Origin: Anaerolineae bacterium
GTDB lineage: Bacteria; Chloroflexota; Anaerolineae; Aggregatilineales; Phototrophicaceae
Reading direction: 5' to 3'
DNA: 9,926 bases
Assembly (NCBI GenBank): GCA_028284565.1
Contig: JANQRM010000551.1
Coordinates: 1 to 9,926, forward strand
Shown here: piece after piece, positions 1-7,226 of the stretch
How positions within the stretch are numbered: the stretch's first letter is position 1
Layout: the number at the start of each line of letters is the position of its first letter
Notes under the pieces: generated by a model
Seen by the model: only the letters and a program-made list of their open reading frames with translations
What the model was told of the DNA's origin: nothing
Databases searched by the model: none
Translations under genes and position numbers: made by a program

Positions 1-1310
1 TCGCGCATGAGGTACACGATAAAGCGCGATTTGAAGCCAATCTTGTGTATACTAATAATCCCTTTACCGGAGCCATGCGCGGTTTCGGCGGACCCCAAGC
101 AACCCTGTTCGTCGAAGCTCAGATGGATCGACTGGCTACTGAACTGAATATGAACCCTTTGGAGTTCCGATTACAGAATGCGAATCGACCCAACGAAACT
201 ACGCCTCAAGGATTGAAGATATCGACGTGTGGCTTAAAGGAGTGCCTTGAAGTGGTTGGTCGTTTGCGTGATAAGGAGACTAATCAAACTCCGCCGGGTA
301 AACAGCGAGGGATTGGTTTTGCGGCGACCATGAATGTTGGCGGTGGGGCGCGTATGCATCGGTCTGATGGTTGTGGCGTAATCGTCAAGGTGGATGACTT
401 TGGGCAGGTGACGATTATTACGGGTGCAACGGAGATTGGTCAGGGAGCTGATGTTGTGCTGTCTCAAATTGTGGCTGAGACATTGGGTGTATCTATAGAT
501 AGTGTGCGATTTGTCAATGGAGATACGGGTACTGCTCCTTGGGATGTTGGTGTTCACGCCAGTCGTACCACGTTTGTCGCAGGTAATGCGGCGTTACAGG
601 CGGCACGGGAAGCCAAAAGACAGATTTTGGAAACCGCGTCAGAATTGCTAGAGGTGGAATCTGCTGATTTGGTCATGCAGGACAATAGGATATTTGTCCG
701 TGGTTCCCCATCAACGGGATTGCGCTTAGATAAGGTTGTACGGGCGCGCCACTTTCGTCGGGGTGGGGAAATTGTTCAGGCACATGGATGGTATGATCCC
801 CCGAATGAGCAGGTTGGTTCTGACATGGTTGGCAATTTGTCAGCAACCTACAGCTTTGGGGCGCAGGCAATTGAGGTCGAAGTGGATATTGAAACTGGAC
901 AAGTGCGCGTACTGCGAGTGCTTACAGCCAATGATATTGGTCGAGCTATCAACCCGATGTTAGTGGAGGGTCAGCTTGAGGGAGGTATCCATATGGGTTT
1001 GGGCTATACCTTGAGTGAGGCATTGTTTATTGAAGACGGTAAAATTCAAAACAATTCGTTTCGGGAATATGGTATCTTTACTGCCTTGGATATGCCCTCC
1101 ATTGAAATTGAGACTATTGAGACACATGATCCTTTAGGTCCATTTGGTGCAAAAGGCGTAGGGGAAATTGGTGTGGCTCCAGTCGCGCCTGCCGTACTAA
1201 ACGCGATTTATAATGCTACTGGTGTGCGACTTCATACGATACCTGTCATGCCTGAAATGATATTAAATGGATTGGATGCGCTTCGTCTAAAGGAACAGAC
1301 TGTCAATTAA
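1..1310 (+). CDS. Xanthine dehydrogenase-family molybdopterin-binding subunit, C-terminal part (5' end outside window)
   Basis: This is the large catalytic (molybdenum cofactor-binding) subunit of a xanthine oxidase-family molybdenum hydroxylase, which hydroxylates N-heterocycles or aldehydes with water as oxygen source. The frame is open from base 3, and the GTG at 45 is an internal Val rather than a start, since the preceding codons (AHEVHDKARFEANL) read on smoothly. Visible landmarks are GAMRGFGGPQ (about 69-98), TGATEIGQGAD in the middle, the NDIGRAINP / EGQLEGGIHMG block (about 930-1000), and GAKGVGE (1146-1166). The Glu at 1164-1166 matches the conserved catalytic Glu of the family. The stop is TAA 1308-1310. 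About 435 codons are present, so roughly the N-terminal 40-50% of a usual 750-800 residue subunit is missing. FAD and 2Fe-2S partner subunits are not seen. The family assignment is firm; the substrate (xanthine, nicotinate, CO-like or aldehyde) cannot be decided from this half. Confidence 0.93.
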   Translation, partial: AHEVHDKARFEANLVYTNNPFTGAMRGFGGPQATLFVEAQMDRLATELNMNPLEFRLQNANRPNETTPQGLKISTCGLKECLEVVGRLRDKETNQTPPGKQRGIGFAATMNVGGGARMHRSDGCGVIVKVDDFGQVTIITGATEIGQGADVVLSQIVAETLGVSIDSVRFVNGDTGTAPWDVGVHASRTTFVAGNAALQAAREAKRQILETASELLEVESADLVMQDNRIFVRGSPSTGLRLDKVVRARHFRRGGEIVQAHGWYDPPNEQVGSDMVGNLSATYSFGAQAIEVEVDIETGQVRVLRVLTANDIGRAINPMLVEGQLEGGIHMGLGYTLSEALFIEDGKIQNNSFREYGIFTALDMPSIEIETIETHDPLGPFGAKGVGEIGVAPVAPAVLNAIYNATGVRLHTIPVMPEMILNGLDALRLKEQTVN

Positions 1311-1554
1311 GCATGACGTTGCGCCTCTGGTTGTACGAGAATTTGCATCAAATCGGGCAAGGGATAATAACAAGGTTTTAACCTCTTTCTATTTGATACC
1401 ACCCAGCATAAATTACAATCATCCCGCTACCTACCCGTTGCTATTCGCGTCAATTTTCATAGGGAACATGGCAGACCTTGGATACTTGCTCTGACTTTAT
1501 GTAAGCATCTACGGCAGGGTAGTTCTCTTGTCGGTTAGGTGTATGCAATATAAC

Positions 1555-1566
1555 CGTATTTATACG
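1555..1566. promoter_or_regulatory. Short palindrome upstream of the -35 box, possible operator
   Basis: The sequence CGTATTTATACG has 5-bp arms (CGTAT / ATACG) around a 2-base centre. It ends 26 bases before the -35 hexamer of the promoter at 1593. It overlaps the end of a second imperfect arrangement, CGGTTA (1532-1537) and TAACCG (1551-1556), a perfect 6-bp inverted repeat with a 13-base spacer. The position would suit an activator or a repressor half of a looped pair. Repeats this short also occur by chance in AT-rich DNA. Confidence 0.3.
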
Positions 1567-1592
1567 ATTTTCCAAGAATAATTGCTCATTTC

Positions 1593-1622
1593 TTGACTTT
1601 ATCGAATTAGGAATGCTATAAT
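1593..1622 (+). promoter_or_regulatory. Sigma70-type promoter with extended -10
   Basis: The -35 box is TTGACT (1593-1598, five of six consensus bases). After an 18-bp spacer comes a perfect -10 TATAAT (1617-1622), preceded by TGC, an extended -10 (TGn). Transcription would start near 1629, giving a 5' leader of about 160 nt before the ATG at 1790. This is by far the best promoter match in the window and it points into the operon. It was found by eye and no score was computed. Confidence 0.7.
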
Positions 1623-1650
1623 TCTGTAAATTTCATAATTTTGAGCTATC

Positions 1651-1678
1651 TTGTTAAATTGAAGAGATTGTTTAACAA
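1651..1678. promoter_or_regulatory. Perfect 8-bp inverted repeat just downstream of the promoter, candidate operator
   Basis: TTGTTAAA (1651-1658) and TTTAACAA (1671-1678) are exact reverse complements separated by 12 bases. The two arm centres are 20 bp apart, about two helical turns, as expected for a dimeric DNA-binding regulator. The repeat sits about 20-50 bases after the predicted transcription start, a common place for a repressor site. As RNA it would be a weak, AU-rich hairpin, so a protein-binding role fits better. No regulator gene lies in the window. Confidence 0.5.
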
Positions 1679-1789
1679 ATCGGCTCTCATACCTAAGCGG
1701 TTCTTATCATTGTTGGTATTCAAGCATCAATCACTACAGTCCCCACAAGTTCCGCGTTGAATCATTTAGGCATATAAGTGGAGGATATG

Positions 1790-2167
1790 ATGGCAGATAG
1801 TGAAAAGAAGGTTTATCCCGTTAGGATGACGGTTACTGAAGCCCATCCAACTTGTGCGGCTGGTCATAAAGTTGGTGATGAATGGATTTGGGAAGATACC
1901 ACCCCACCCGGCATCTGTAGCTCGGTGTTTGCTTGTTCATTCAACGCTTATTTGGGACTCCGTTTTGGTGGAAAAGAACCCGAAGCAGAAATGGTGTTGC
2001 AGTCTCGACCCGGCGAACATGGTCCAGAAGGGTATACGAATGAAGCCATGACCACCATTTATCGTCGGTGTCCAGACCCTAACAAACGTGTCGTGATTGC
2101 CTTAGAACGCATCGTGGATGATTTGGATGCCGAAGACAGCAATCCATCGAAAGATAAGAGCGAATAA
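1790..2167 (+). CDS. TIGR04076 family protein, first of two tandem copies
   Basis: This is a small (125 aa) soluble protein of the uncharacterised TIGR04076 family; its biochemical function is not known. Family hallmarks are the opening YPVRMTVT strand (residues 9-16), C22 with G25-H26-x-V-G-D, the TPPGICSS block (38-45), LRFGG (57-61), a late CPDP (94-97) and the closing LERI. Cysteines are at 22, 43, 49 and 94. The start is the ATG at 1790, because GGAGG (1780-1784) lies 5 bases before it; a GTG in the same frame at 1778 overlaps that ribosome binding site and is unlikely. The tail (after about 109) is acidic and low-complexity. It carries about 15-20 more residues between LRFGG and the last Cys than the neighbouring copy. 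It is the first gene after the 1593 promoter. Family membership is fairly sure; any role is open. Confidence 0.8.
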   Translation: MADSEKKVYPVRMTVTEAHPTCAAGHKVGDEWIWEDTTPPGICSSVFACSFNAYLGLRFGGKEPEAEMVLQSRPGEHGPEGYTNEAMTTIYRRCPDPNKRVVIALERIVDDLDAEDSNPSKDKSE

Positions 2168-2210
2168 ATACATACATACCCTCCTCAATATAGGCTAATT
2201 AGATTGTAGT

Positions 2211-2248
2211 TCGATGCTTTGTGGTGACGGAATACGCTAAAGCATTGA
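2211..2248 (+). promoter_or_regulatory. Intercistronic stem-loop between the two TIGR04076 genes
   Basis: TCGATGCTTT (2211-2220) can pair with AAAGCATTGA (2239-2248): nine Watson-Crick pairs and one G-U, with an 18-base loop. It lies in the 112-base gap between the two paralogous genes, about 20 bases before the Shine-Dalgarno of the second. There is no U-run after it, so it is not a standard intrinsic terminator. An mRNA processing or stability element, or a protein-binding palindrome, is possible. Confidence 0.4.
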
Positions 2249-2279
2249 CTACACACATTTATTAAATGGAGAATTCATA

Positions 2280-2654
2280 ATGGGTAATGATTTTGAAGGC
2301 TTGATGTTTCCGGTTAAAGCCACTGTCACGAAAGGGTGTGGCGCAGGTTGTCGAGTCTCTCACGATGTTGGGCAAGTCTGGTTGATGCGGAGTACCCCAC
2401 CCGGCATTTGCTCCTTTGCATTCAATGCCATGTTCCCCGCCTATTGGACACTCCGATTTGGAGGTTCAGACCCGCGCGAAGACAATCCAGATGTTATGCA
2501 CGTCGGTTGCAGTCAACCTGCTTGTGGCGCCCAGTTCCGGGTGGAACGTATTGCGGAATCAGAAGCTGAGGAATTTCAGGTACAAGCTGACAATAACACG
2601 ACTGAAGAACTACAGAAATCCTTTCCTGTAGGACTTAGCCGAAGAATAGAGTAA
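2280..2654 (+). CDS. TIGR04076 family protein, second tandem copy
   Basis: This 124-aa paralogue of the preceding gene has the same order of blocks: FPVKATVT (10-17), a Cys-rich GCGAGC segment (19-24), V-G-x-V-W (30-34), TPPGICS (39-45), LRFGG (58-62), a Cys pair C77/C82 and VERI (88-91). Cysteines sit at 20, 24, 44, 77 and 82. The C20-x3-C24 and C77-x4-C82 pairs are suggestive of a metal or redox site, but that is inference. The start is ATG 2280 with GGAGAA (2268-2273) six bases upstream. The last 30 residues are not conserved with the first copy. The SDR gene begins 8 bases after its stop, so the two are almost certainly co-transcribed. Function is unknown. Confidence 0.8.
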   Translation: MGNDFEGLMFPVKATVTKGCGAGCRVSHDVGQVWLMRSTPPGICSFAFNAMFPAYWTLRFGGSDPREDNPDVMHVGCSQPACGAQFRVERIAESEAEEFQVQADNNTTEELQKSFPVGLSRRIE

Positions 2655-2662
2655 CCCTGCCG

Positions 2663-3505
2663 ATGTTGGGTCAGCGTCTTTTAGGTAAAACAGCCATTAT
2701 CACCGGCTCTGCTTCAGGTATTGGGCGCGCAACAGCCATTCTTTTTGCTCAACATGGCGCGCGTGTGGTGGTCAATACCGATCTCAATCTGCAAGGTGGT
2801 GAAGAGACTGTCGCTATGGTTCACGAGGCTGGTGGCGAAGCCATCTTCGTCCAAGGTGATGTTGCTTCTGGAGCAGATGTGAAACGACTGGTTGATACCA
2901 CGCTTGAAACCTATGGTCAGCTAGATATTTTGATCAATAATGCCGCTGTCGTCTCTCCCAACAAAATAACCGATATGCCGGAAGAAGATTGGGATCGCAC
3001 AACAAATGTTGTCCTCAAGGCGGTGTATTGGACGACAAAATATGCTATTCCTGCCTTGAAGACTGCTGGGGGCGGTTCGGTCGTGAATGTCTCCTCAATC
3101 AACAGTGGCATGGTCGCCAATGTGGCTTGGCCCGCTTACACCGCCGCCAAAGGGGGTGTGAATGCCTTGACCAAACAATTGGCTGTTGATTATGGACCCG
3201 ATAACATTCGTTTTAATGCCGTCTGTCCGGCATCTATCAGCAAGTTACCACTCGAAGAACAACTCCAGAAGGATTCGTATAACACAAGCCATCGGGTCGA
3301 TGCTTATCCTCTACGTCGCTTTGGTAGCCCTGTGGATGTTGCTCATGCCATTCTCTTTTTAGCGTCTGATGAAGCGGCTTTCATTACGGGTTCATTGTTA
3401 GTTGTCGATGGTGGACTGACGAGCCAAACACCTGAATTATTGTTATCCCCTTCTGGGCGTGAACTGAGTAATCGCCAACCCCTATTTTTTGAGGATGAGT
3501 TGTAG
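2663..3505 (+). CDS. SDR family NAD(P)-dependent oxidoreductase
   Basis: This 280-aa classical short-chain dehydrogenase/reductase oxidises or reduces an alcohol/carbonyl group with NAD(P)(H) in the cytoplasm. The Rossmann motif TGSASGIG is at 14-21. D66 in GDV contacts adenine, NNAA is at 92-95, and the active-site set is N115, S144/S145, Y159 and K163 (YTAAK). D40 near the end of strand 2 hints at NAD, but the strand has one residue more than usual, so cofactor preference is uncertain. Two small oddities are CPA where most relatives have PG after the NAV segment (about 229), and about 28 residues after the usual VDGG end. No clear Shine-Dalgarno precedes the ATG, so translation probably couples to the upstream gene that ends 8 bases before. 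The permease gene follows after 4 bases. The substrate cannot be read from the sequence. Confidence 0.92.
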   Translation: MLGQRLLGKTAIITGSASGIGRATAILFAQHGARVVVNTDLNLQGGEETVAMVHEAGGEAIFVQGDVASGADVKRLVDTTLETYGQLDILINNAAVVSPNKITDMPEEDWDRTTNVVLKAVYWTTKYAIPALKTAGGGSVVNVSSINSGMVANVAWPAYTAAKGGVNALTKQLAVDYGPDNIRFNAVCPASISKLPLEEQLQKDSYNTSHRVDAYPLRRFGSPVDVAHAILFLASDEAAFITGSLLVVDGGLTSQTPELLLSPSGRELSNRQPLFFEDEL

Positions 3506-3509
3506 GCTT

Positions 3510-4448
3510 ATGTTTGCCTATATCCAACGCCAACTTCTTTTTGCTATACCCGTGTTGTTGGGTGTATCCGTCTTGGTATTCTTCATGCTCAGTTATATCC
3601 CCGGTCAAGCACCGGATATTCTGGCTTTGCAATCGGGTACAGCGACATCGGCAGAAGATTTGGAACGGATGCGTGAACAGCAAGGGCTTAATGACCCTGT
3701 CATTGTCCAATATGGTCGTTTTCTGGGCAAAGCTCTACAGGGCGACTTAGGCTATTCTATTCGTTCCAAACAACCGGTGACGCAGATCATTGTTACGGCT
3801 TTTCCGGCAACATTACAATTAGCTGTCGCAGGAACACTCATCGCTGTCGTGCTTGGTATTGCATTAGGGATTCTGGCGGCTTTGTTTCGTGGTACTTGGG
3901 TGGATTCAGTAAGCATGATCGTCGCACTTGTTGGCTGGTCGATGCCCAGTTTTTGGCTGGGGATCATATTTATTCTTCTATTTGCTGTCCAATTGGGTTG
4001 GTTTCCGATTACGAGCCGGGGGGGATTCGAAAGCCTAATCTTACCTGCTTTGACGTTGGGTCTAGCCGGTACAGGTCTTATTGCCCGTCTGGTACGAACA
4101 GAAATCTTAGAGCAGCTGGGTCGAGACTATGTTACAACCGCTCGGGCAAAGGGATTACGTGAATCGCGGGTGATTATGCGCCATGTTTTCCGCAATTCGT
4201 TAATTCCGGTGGTGACGGTTATTGGTCTGCAATTTGGTCGGTTGCTGGGTGGGACAGTGATTATAGAGAATGTATTTGCCCGCCAAGGAATCGGACGTAT
4301 AGCTGTTGAAGCATTGTTGGGGCGTGACATGCCCGTACTTCAAGGAGCGACACTTTTATTAGCCATTATTTTTATACTCTCCAACTTAGCTGTCGATGTC
4401 ACTTATGGCTTTCTTGATCCTCAAATTCGGTTCGGTCAGGAAGGATAA
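3510..4448 (+). CDS. Peptide/nickel/opine-class ABC transporter permease, DppB/OppB type
   Basis: This is the first of two inner-membrane channel subunits of a family 5 (dipeptide, oligopeptide, nickel, opine) ABC importer. It opens with YIQRQLLFAIPVLLGVSVLV, the typical N-terminal amphipathic stretch and TM1 of DppB proteins, then a periplasmic loop (about 31-95) and five further hydrophobic segments between about 98 and 302. The EAA loop that docks on the ATPase starts at D206 (DYVTTARAKG) and runs to about 230. The ending LDPQIRF is standard. The frame is open to a TTG at 3489 and an ATG at 3495, but the ATG at 3510 gives the family N terminus (312 aa) and follows the SDR stop by 4 bases; the Shine-Dalgarno is weak, which suggests coupling. 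The DppC partner begins 6 bases after its stop. Confidence 0.93.
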   Translation: MFAYIQRQLLFAIPVLLGVSVLVFFMLSYIPGQAPDILALQSGTATSAEDLERMREQQGLNDPVIVQYGRFLGKALQGDLGYSIRSKQPVTQIIVTAFPATLQLAVAGTLIAVVLGIALGILAALFRGTWVDSVSMIVALVGWSMPSFWLGIIFILLFAVQLGWFPITSRGGFESLILPALTLGLAGTGLIARLVRTEILEQLGRDYVTTARAKGLRESRVIMRHVFRNSLIPVVTVIGLQFGRLLGGTVIIENVFARQGIGRIAVEALLGRDMPVLQGATLLLAIIFILSNLAVDVTYGFLDPQIRFGQEG

Positions 4449-4454
4449 GCAACA

Positions 4455-5360
4455 ATGGCTCATGAGGCGCAAGGCGGACAAAAGATTAAGGTAGACTCGC
4501 TGACTTTGAAGTCACAGCAGAGAAGTTTTTTCCTTACGGTGATGCGTCGCATCGTGCGTAGCAATGGTGGCATTATCGGGGGCGGTTACGTCATCATCTT
4601 AATCTTCGTTGCTATGGTTGCACCTGTATTAACGCCTTATGACCCTATCAAAATGTCGCCTACTGAGGCACTACAGCCTCCATCGTGGGAACATCCCGCA
4701 GGTACAGATCGTCTGGGTCGAGACATCATGACCCGCATTATATTCGGTGCGCGAATATCCCTACAAATGGGATTTATTAGTGTCGGCATTGCCCTTTGTT
4801 TCGGTGGTTTTCTCGGTTTGATTTCGGGTTATTTTGGTGGATGGATCGACTATGCAATTATTTTTCTAACCAATACGTTGCTTGCCCTTCCGGGCGTATT
4901 GTTGGCACTGGTTATCTTAGCTGCACTTGGCTCTGGTTTAGATAAAGTGATGATTGCTGTTGGGATTTCTGCGACCCCTAATTATATCCGAGTGGTACGT
5001 AGCAGTGTCCTCTCTGTGAAAGAAGCTGACTATGTTGAAGCGGCGCGCGCTACTGGTAGCACACACACACGCATCATTTTTCGGCATATTGTACCCAACG
5101 TCATCGCTCCCGTCATTGTCCTCTCCACGCTTGGGTTCGCTACAGCCGTTTTGATTGGTGCGTCTGTGAGTTACCTCGGACTTGGTGCGTCACCACCGAC
5201 ACCTGAATGGGGCGTGATGGTTAGTGAAGGGCGTAATCATATCCAACGCGCATGGTGGCTCAGTACGGTGCCGGGACTTGCAATTATGGTTACAGTTATC
5301 GCTCTTAATCTATTGGGTGATAGTTTGCGCGATGCATTAGACCCGCGTCTCAGCAATTGA
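4455..5360 (+). CDS. Peptide/nickel/opine-class ABC transporter permease, DppC/OppC type
   Basis: This is the second channel subunit (301 aa) of the importer. It has a basic cytoplasmic N terminus (1-37), TM1 at about 38-60 in the OppC_N region, the DppC hallmark GTDRLGRD (83-90) with FGARISL (97-103), and four to five more membrane segments. The EAA loop (EADYVEAARATG, 190-201, continuing to about 214) contacts the ATPase. SYLGLGASPPTPEWG (239-253) and the closing LRDALDPRL are strongly conserved in the family. The Shine-Dalgarno AGGAAGG (4438-4444) overlaps the end of the dppB-type gene, 6 bases separate the two genes, and co-translation is likely. No ATPase gene follows; an aminotransferase does, after 87 bases. 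Confidence 0.94.
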   Translation: MAHEAQGGQKIKVDSLTLKSQQRSFFLTVMRRIVRSNGGIIGGGYVIILIFVAMVAPVLTPYDPIKMSPTEALQPPSWEHPAGTDRLGRDIMTRIIFGARISLQMGFISVGIALCFGGFLGLISGYFGGWIDYAIIFLTNTLLALPGVLLALVILAALGSGLDKVMIAVGISATPNYIRVVRSSVLSVKEADYVEAARATGSTHTRIIFRHIVPNVIAPVIVLSTLGFATAVLIGASVSYLGLGASPPTPEWGVMVSEGRNHIQRAWWLSTVPGLAIMVTVIALNLLGDSLRDALDPRLSN

Positions 5361-5447
5361 GACCGTGAATGATGGGTTCATGTCAAGTCAAGCCAAATGT
5401 TCTACATCATGACTTACTGATATTTTAAAAAGGAGTTGCTTCTCAAA

Positions 5448-6665
5448 ATGAAATCTGTATCAAGCCGAATTAAAAATATCGCCAGCACGGGTGGGCGCGA
5501 AGTCCTAAAAATCGGACCTGATGTTCATTATATGGGAACCGGTACGATTCAATTCGATACCTTTGAGCATATTCATCAGGCGGCTATTCAAGCCATTGAA
5601 GCTGATCATGTGGGCTACACTGACAATGTCGGTATGTTATCGCTACGAGAAGCCATTGCTGAAAAACTGGCGAATGAAAACAATATCCGCTACGACCCTG
5701 ATGAGATTTTAGTCACGTCGGGTAGTAGCGAAATCCTGAGTGCTATTCCACATGCCTATATGGAACCGGGTGATGAAGCTATTATGTTTGATCCCCATTA
5801 TATTGGTCATTTTGCGGCGGTTGTGGAACTGGCATCGGGTGTCCCGATCATTCTTCCTACTCGCGGGGACGATAACTGGCAACCTGATTTGGAAATGGTG
5901 GAAAAGGCTGTTACTCCACGTACCAAATTGTTATTCATGGTCAGCCCCAGTAATCCGGTAGGGTCTGCCCTCTCTGAGGAAAGTGTACGTGGGTTGTGTG
6001 AGATTGCGATCAAGCACGATTTATATGTCATAGCCGACGAACTGTATGAACGTATTATGTTCGATGGCAAAAAGGTGCTGACTCCAGCTTCCCTGCCGGG
6101 TATGCGTGAACGGACATTTACTGTTAATGGCTTTTCAAAAGCCTATGGGATGACAGGTTGGCGGGTGGGTTATATGGGTGCGCCACGCGACCTTCTACGT
6201 CCGGTTCATCGCGCCCGTATCTACGTCGGTATCTGCGCCCCATCAATATCGCAACACGCGGCGTTGGCGGCACTGACTGGTCCTCAAGAGCCGTTAACCG
6301 CCATGCTGGCTGAACTCGACAATCGTCGCCATTTCTTATGTAATCGTCTGAGTGCGATTGAAGGGATTAATGCCCCCATGCAAGATGGCACATTCTATTC
6401 CTTTGTTGATGTCCGTGAATTCATGCGCGAGAAGGGAGAGACGGTGCGTCAGATATTGACCGATGAAGTAGAGGGTTATGAGATTCCGGATTCGATTGCC
6501 AAGCAATTTACTGACTTTATGGTTGTTCGAGGTCGGGTTTATTTATCTCCCGGCTCCACCTTTGGAGAGGCAGGTGAAGGCTGGTTCAGAATATCGGGGG
6601 CAGACTATATGGAGAATTTAGAAAAAGGAATCGAACGCATCGAACTAGCAGTAGCATCAATTTAG
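5448..6665 (+). CDS. PLP-dependent class I/II aminotransferase
   Basis: This 405-aa fold-type I aminotransferase moves an amino group between an amino acid or amine and a 2-oxo acid, using pyridoxal phosphate in the cytoplasm. The PLP-site residues are all visible: N169 in SPSNPVG, D197 and Y200 in ADELYE, K231 (Schiff-base lysine) in FSKAYGMTGWRVGY, and R381 (substrate carboxylate) in WFRIS. The GSSEIL segment supplies the phosphate cup. Overall it resembles the aspartate/aromatic aminotransferase I-gamma group. The ATG at 5448 gives a typical N terminus (MKSVSSRIKNI); AAGGAG (5430-5435) lies 12 bases upstream, which is long, and an in-frame TTG at 5436 is too close to it. It sits between the permeases and a cupin gene, which suggests it acts on the imported compound. 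Donor and acceptor cannot be predicted. Confidence 0.92.
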   Translation: MKSVSSRIKNIASTGGREVLKIGPDVHYMGTGTIQFDTFEHIHQAAIQAIEADHVGYTDNVGMLSLREAIAEKLANENNIRYDPDEILVTSGSSEILSAIPHAYMEPGDEAIMFDPHYIGHFAAVVELASGVPIILPTRGDDNWQPDLEMVEKAVTPRTKLLFMVSPSNPVGSALSEESVRGLCEIAIKHDLYVIADELYERIMFDGKKVLTPASLPGMRERTFTVNGFSKAYGMTGWRVGYMGAPRDLLRPVHRARIYVGICAPSISQHAALAALTGPQEPLTAMLAELDNRRHFLCNRLSAIEGINAPMQDGTFYSFVDVREFMREKGETVRQILTDEVEGYEIPDSIAKQFTDFMVVRGRVYLSPGSTFGEAGEGWFRISGADYMENLEKGIERIELAVASI

Positions 6666-6723
6666 TTTTTCTATTGTTACGCTCTCAATCAATCGCTAAC
6701 TGCAACCCCGACTGGAGGGAAAG

Positions 6724-7197
6724 ATGACCCGAAAAATTGAGAAAAGAAATATCAAGCTCAGCGAAGTTGGTCCAACGGACGTTAATCGTTATTGGAGCCG
6801 TGTGGTCGTTTCTGAGGAGGATGCCAAAGTGTATCCGGGTGGAAAAGGATGGAGTTACATTGACTCTGATGTGTGTGGCGCGCTGACCGTGAATGCAGGC
6901 TTATTTGAAATGCCTCCCGGTGTTGGTTCAGCAGACAAAGAATTGCATTCTCATAGTGAGGAAGAGTTCGGCTATATTGTGGATGGAGAAGGGTTTATTG
7001 CTGTCGAAGATGAATGGCATCACTTCCAGACTGGTGACTTTGTATTTGTCCCTGCTTTCGCCCGCCATGGCTGGAAAAATACGGGTGACAAACCCTTGCG
7101 TGTTCTCTTTTACCGACCCATCAAAGCGGAACCACCCAAACAGGAAAACGCCACTTTCAACCTACGTCGTTTCAAGGTTGAATCAACAGAGGACTAG
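6724..7197 (+). CDS. Single-domain cupin protein with intact metal site
   Basis: This is a 157-aa protein with one cupin barrel. Motif 1 is HSHSEEEFGYIVDGEG, with H75, H77 and E81 as metal ligands; motif 2 is GDFVFVPAFARHGWKN (104-119), with H115 as the fourth ligand. A bound Fe, Mn, Zn or Ni is therefore likely. Small cupins include isomerases, dioxygenases, sugar-binding and sensor proteins, and I see no feature that picks one. The N-terminal 55 residues and the C-terminal 20 lie outside the barrel. The Shine-Dalgarno GGAGGG (6714-6719) sits 4 bases before the ATG. It lies 58 bases after the aminotransferase and 97 before the binding-protein gene, so an enzymatic or accessory role in the same pathway is reasonable but inferred. 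Confidence 0.88.
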   Translation: MTRKIEKRNIKLSEVGPTDVNRYWSRVVVSEEDAKVYPGGKGWSYIDSDVCGALTVNAGLFEMPPGVGSADKELHSHSEEEFGYIVDGEGFIAVEDEWHHFQTGDFVFVPAFARHGWKNTGDKPLRVLFYRPIKAEPPKQENATFNLRRFKVESTED

Positions 7198-7226
7198 TTG
7201 TTTGACAGAGAGATATCATTGATATG

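Larger units (their letters stand above)
1311..1789. other. Long intergenic region without a gene
   Basis: This stretch of about 480 bases separates the molybdenum hydroxylase gene from the downstream operon. All frames are broken by stops, and I recognise no protein remnant or RNA gene. The right half (from about 1530) is AT-rich and carries a promoter and two inverted repeats, listed separately. An AGGTTTTAACCT palindrome near 1373-1384 follows the hydroxylase stop, but its stem is too short for a convincing terminator. The region is best read as the control region of the genes that begin at 1790. Confidence 0.7.

Noticed and set aside
234..557. Minus-strand open frame inside the molybdenum hydroxylase gene, and similar antisense frames at 673-870, 3384-3710, 5807-6070 and 9039-9680
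   Set aside because: They are antisense shadows of well-conserved genes and show no family motif, ribosome binding site or independent spacing.
1373..1384. AGGTTTTAACCT palindrome after the hydroxylase stop as a terminator
   Set aside because: Once a realistic loop is allowed only about three pairs remain, and the following tract is mixed pyrimidine rather than a T-run.
3489..3509. Upstream TTG (3489) or ATG (3495) start for the DppB-type permease, overlapping the SDR gene
   Set aside because: The ATG at 3510 gives the standard family N terminus; the longer forms add MRMSCRL with no family support.
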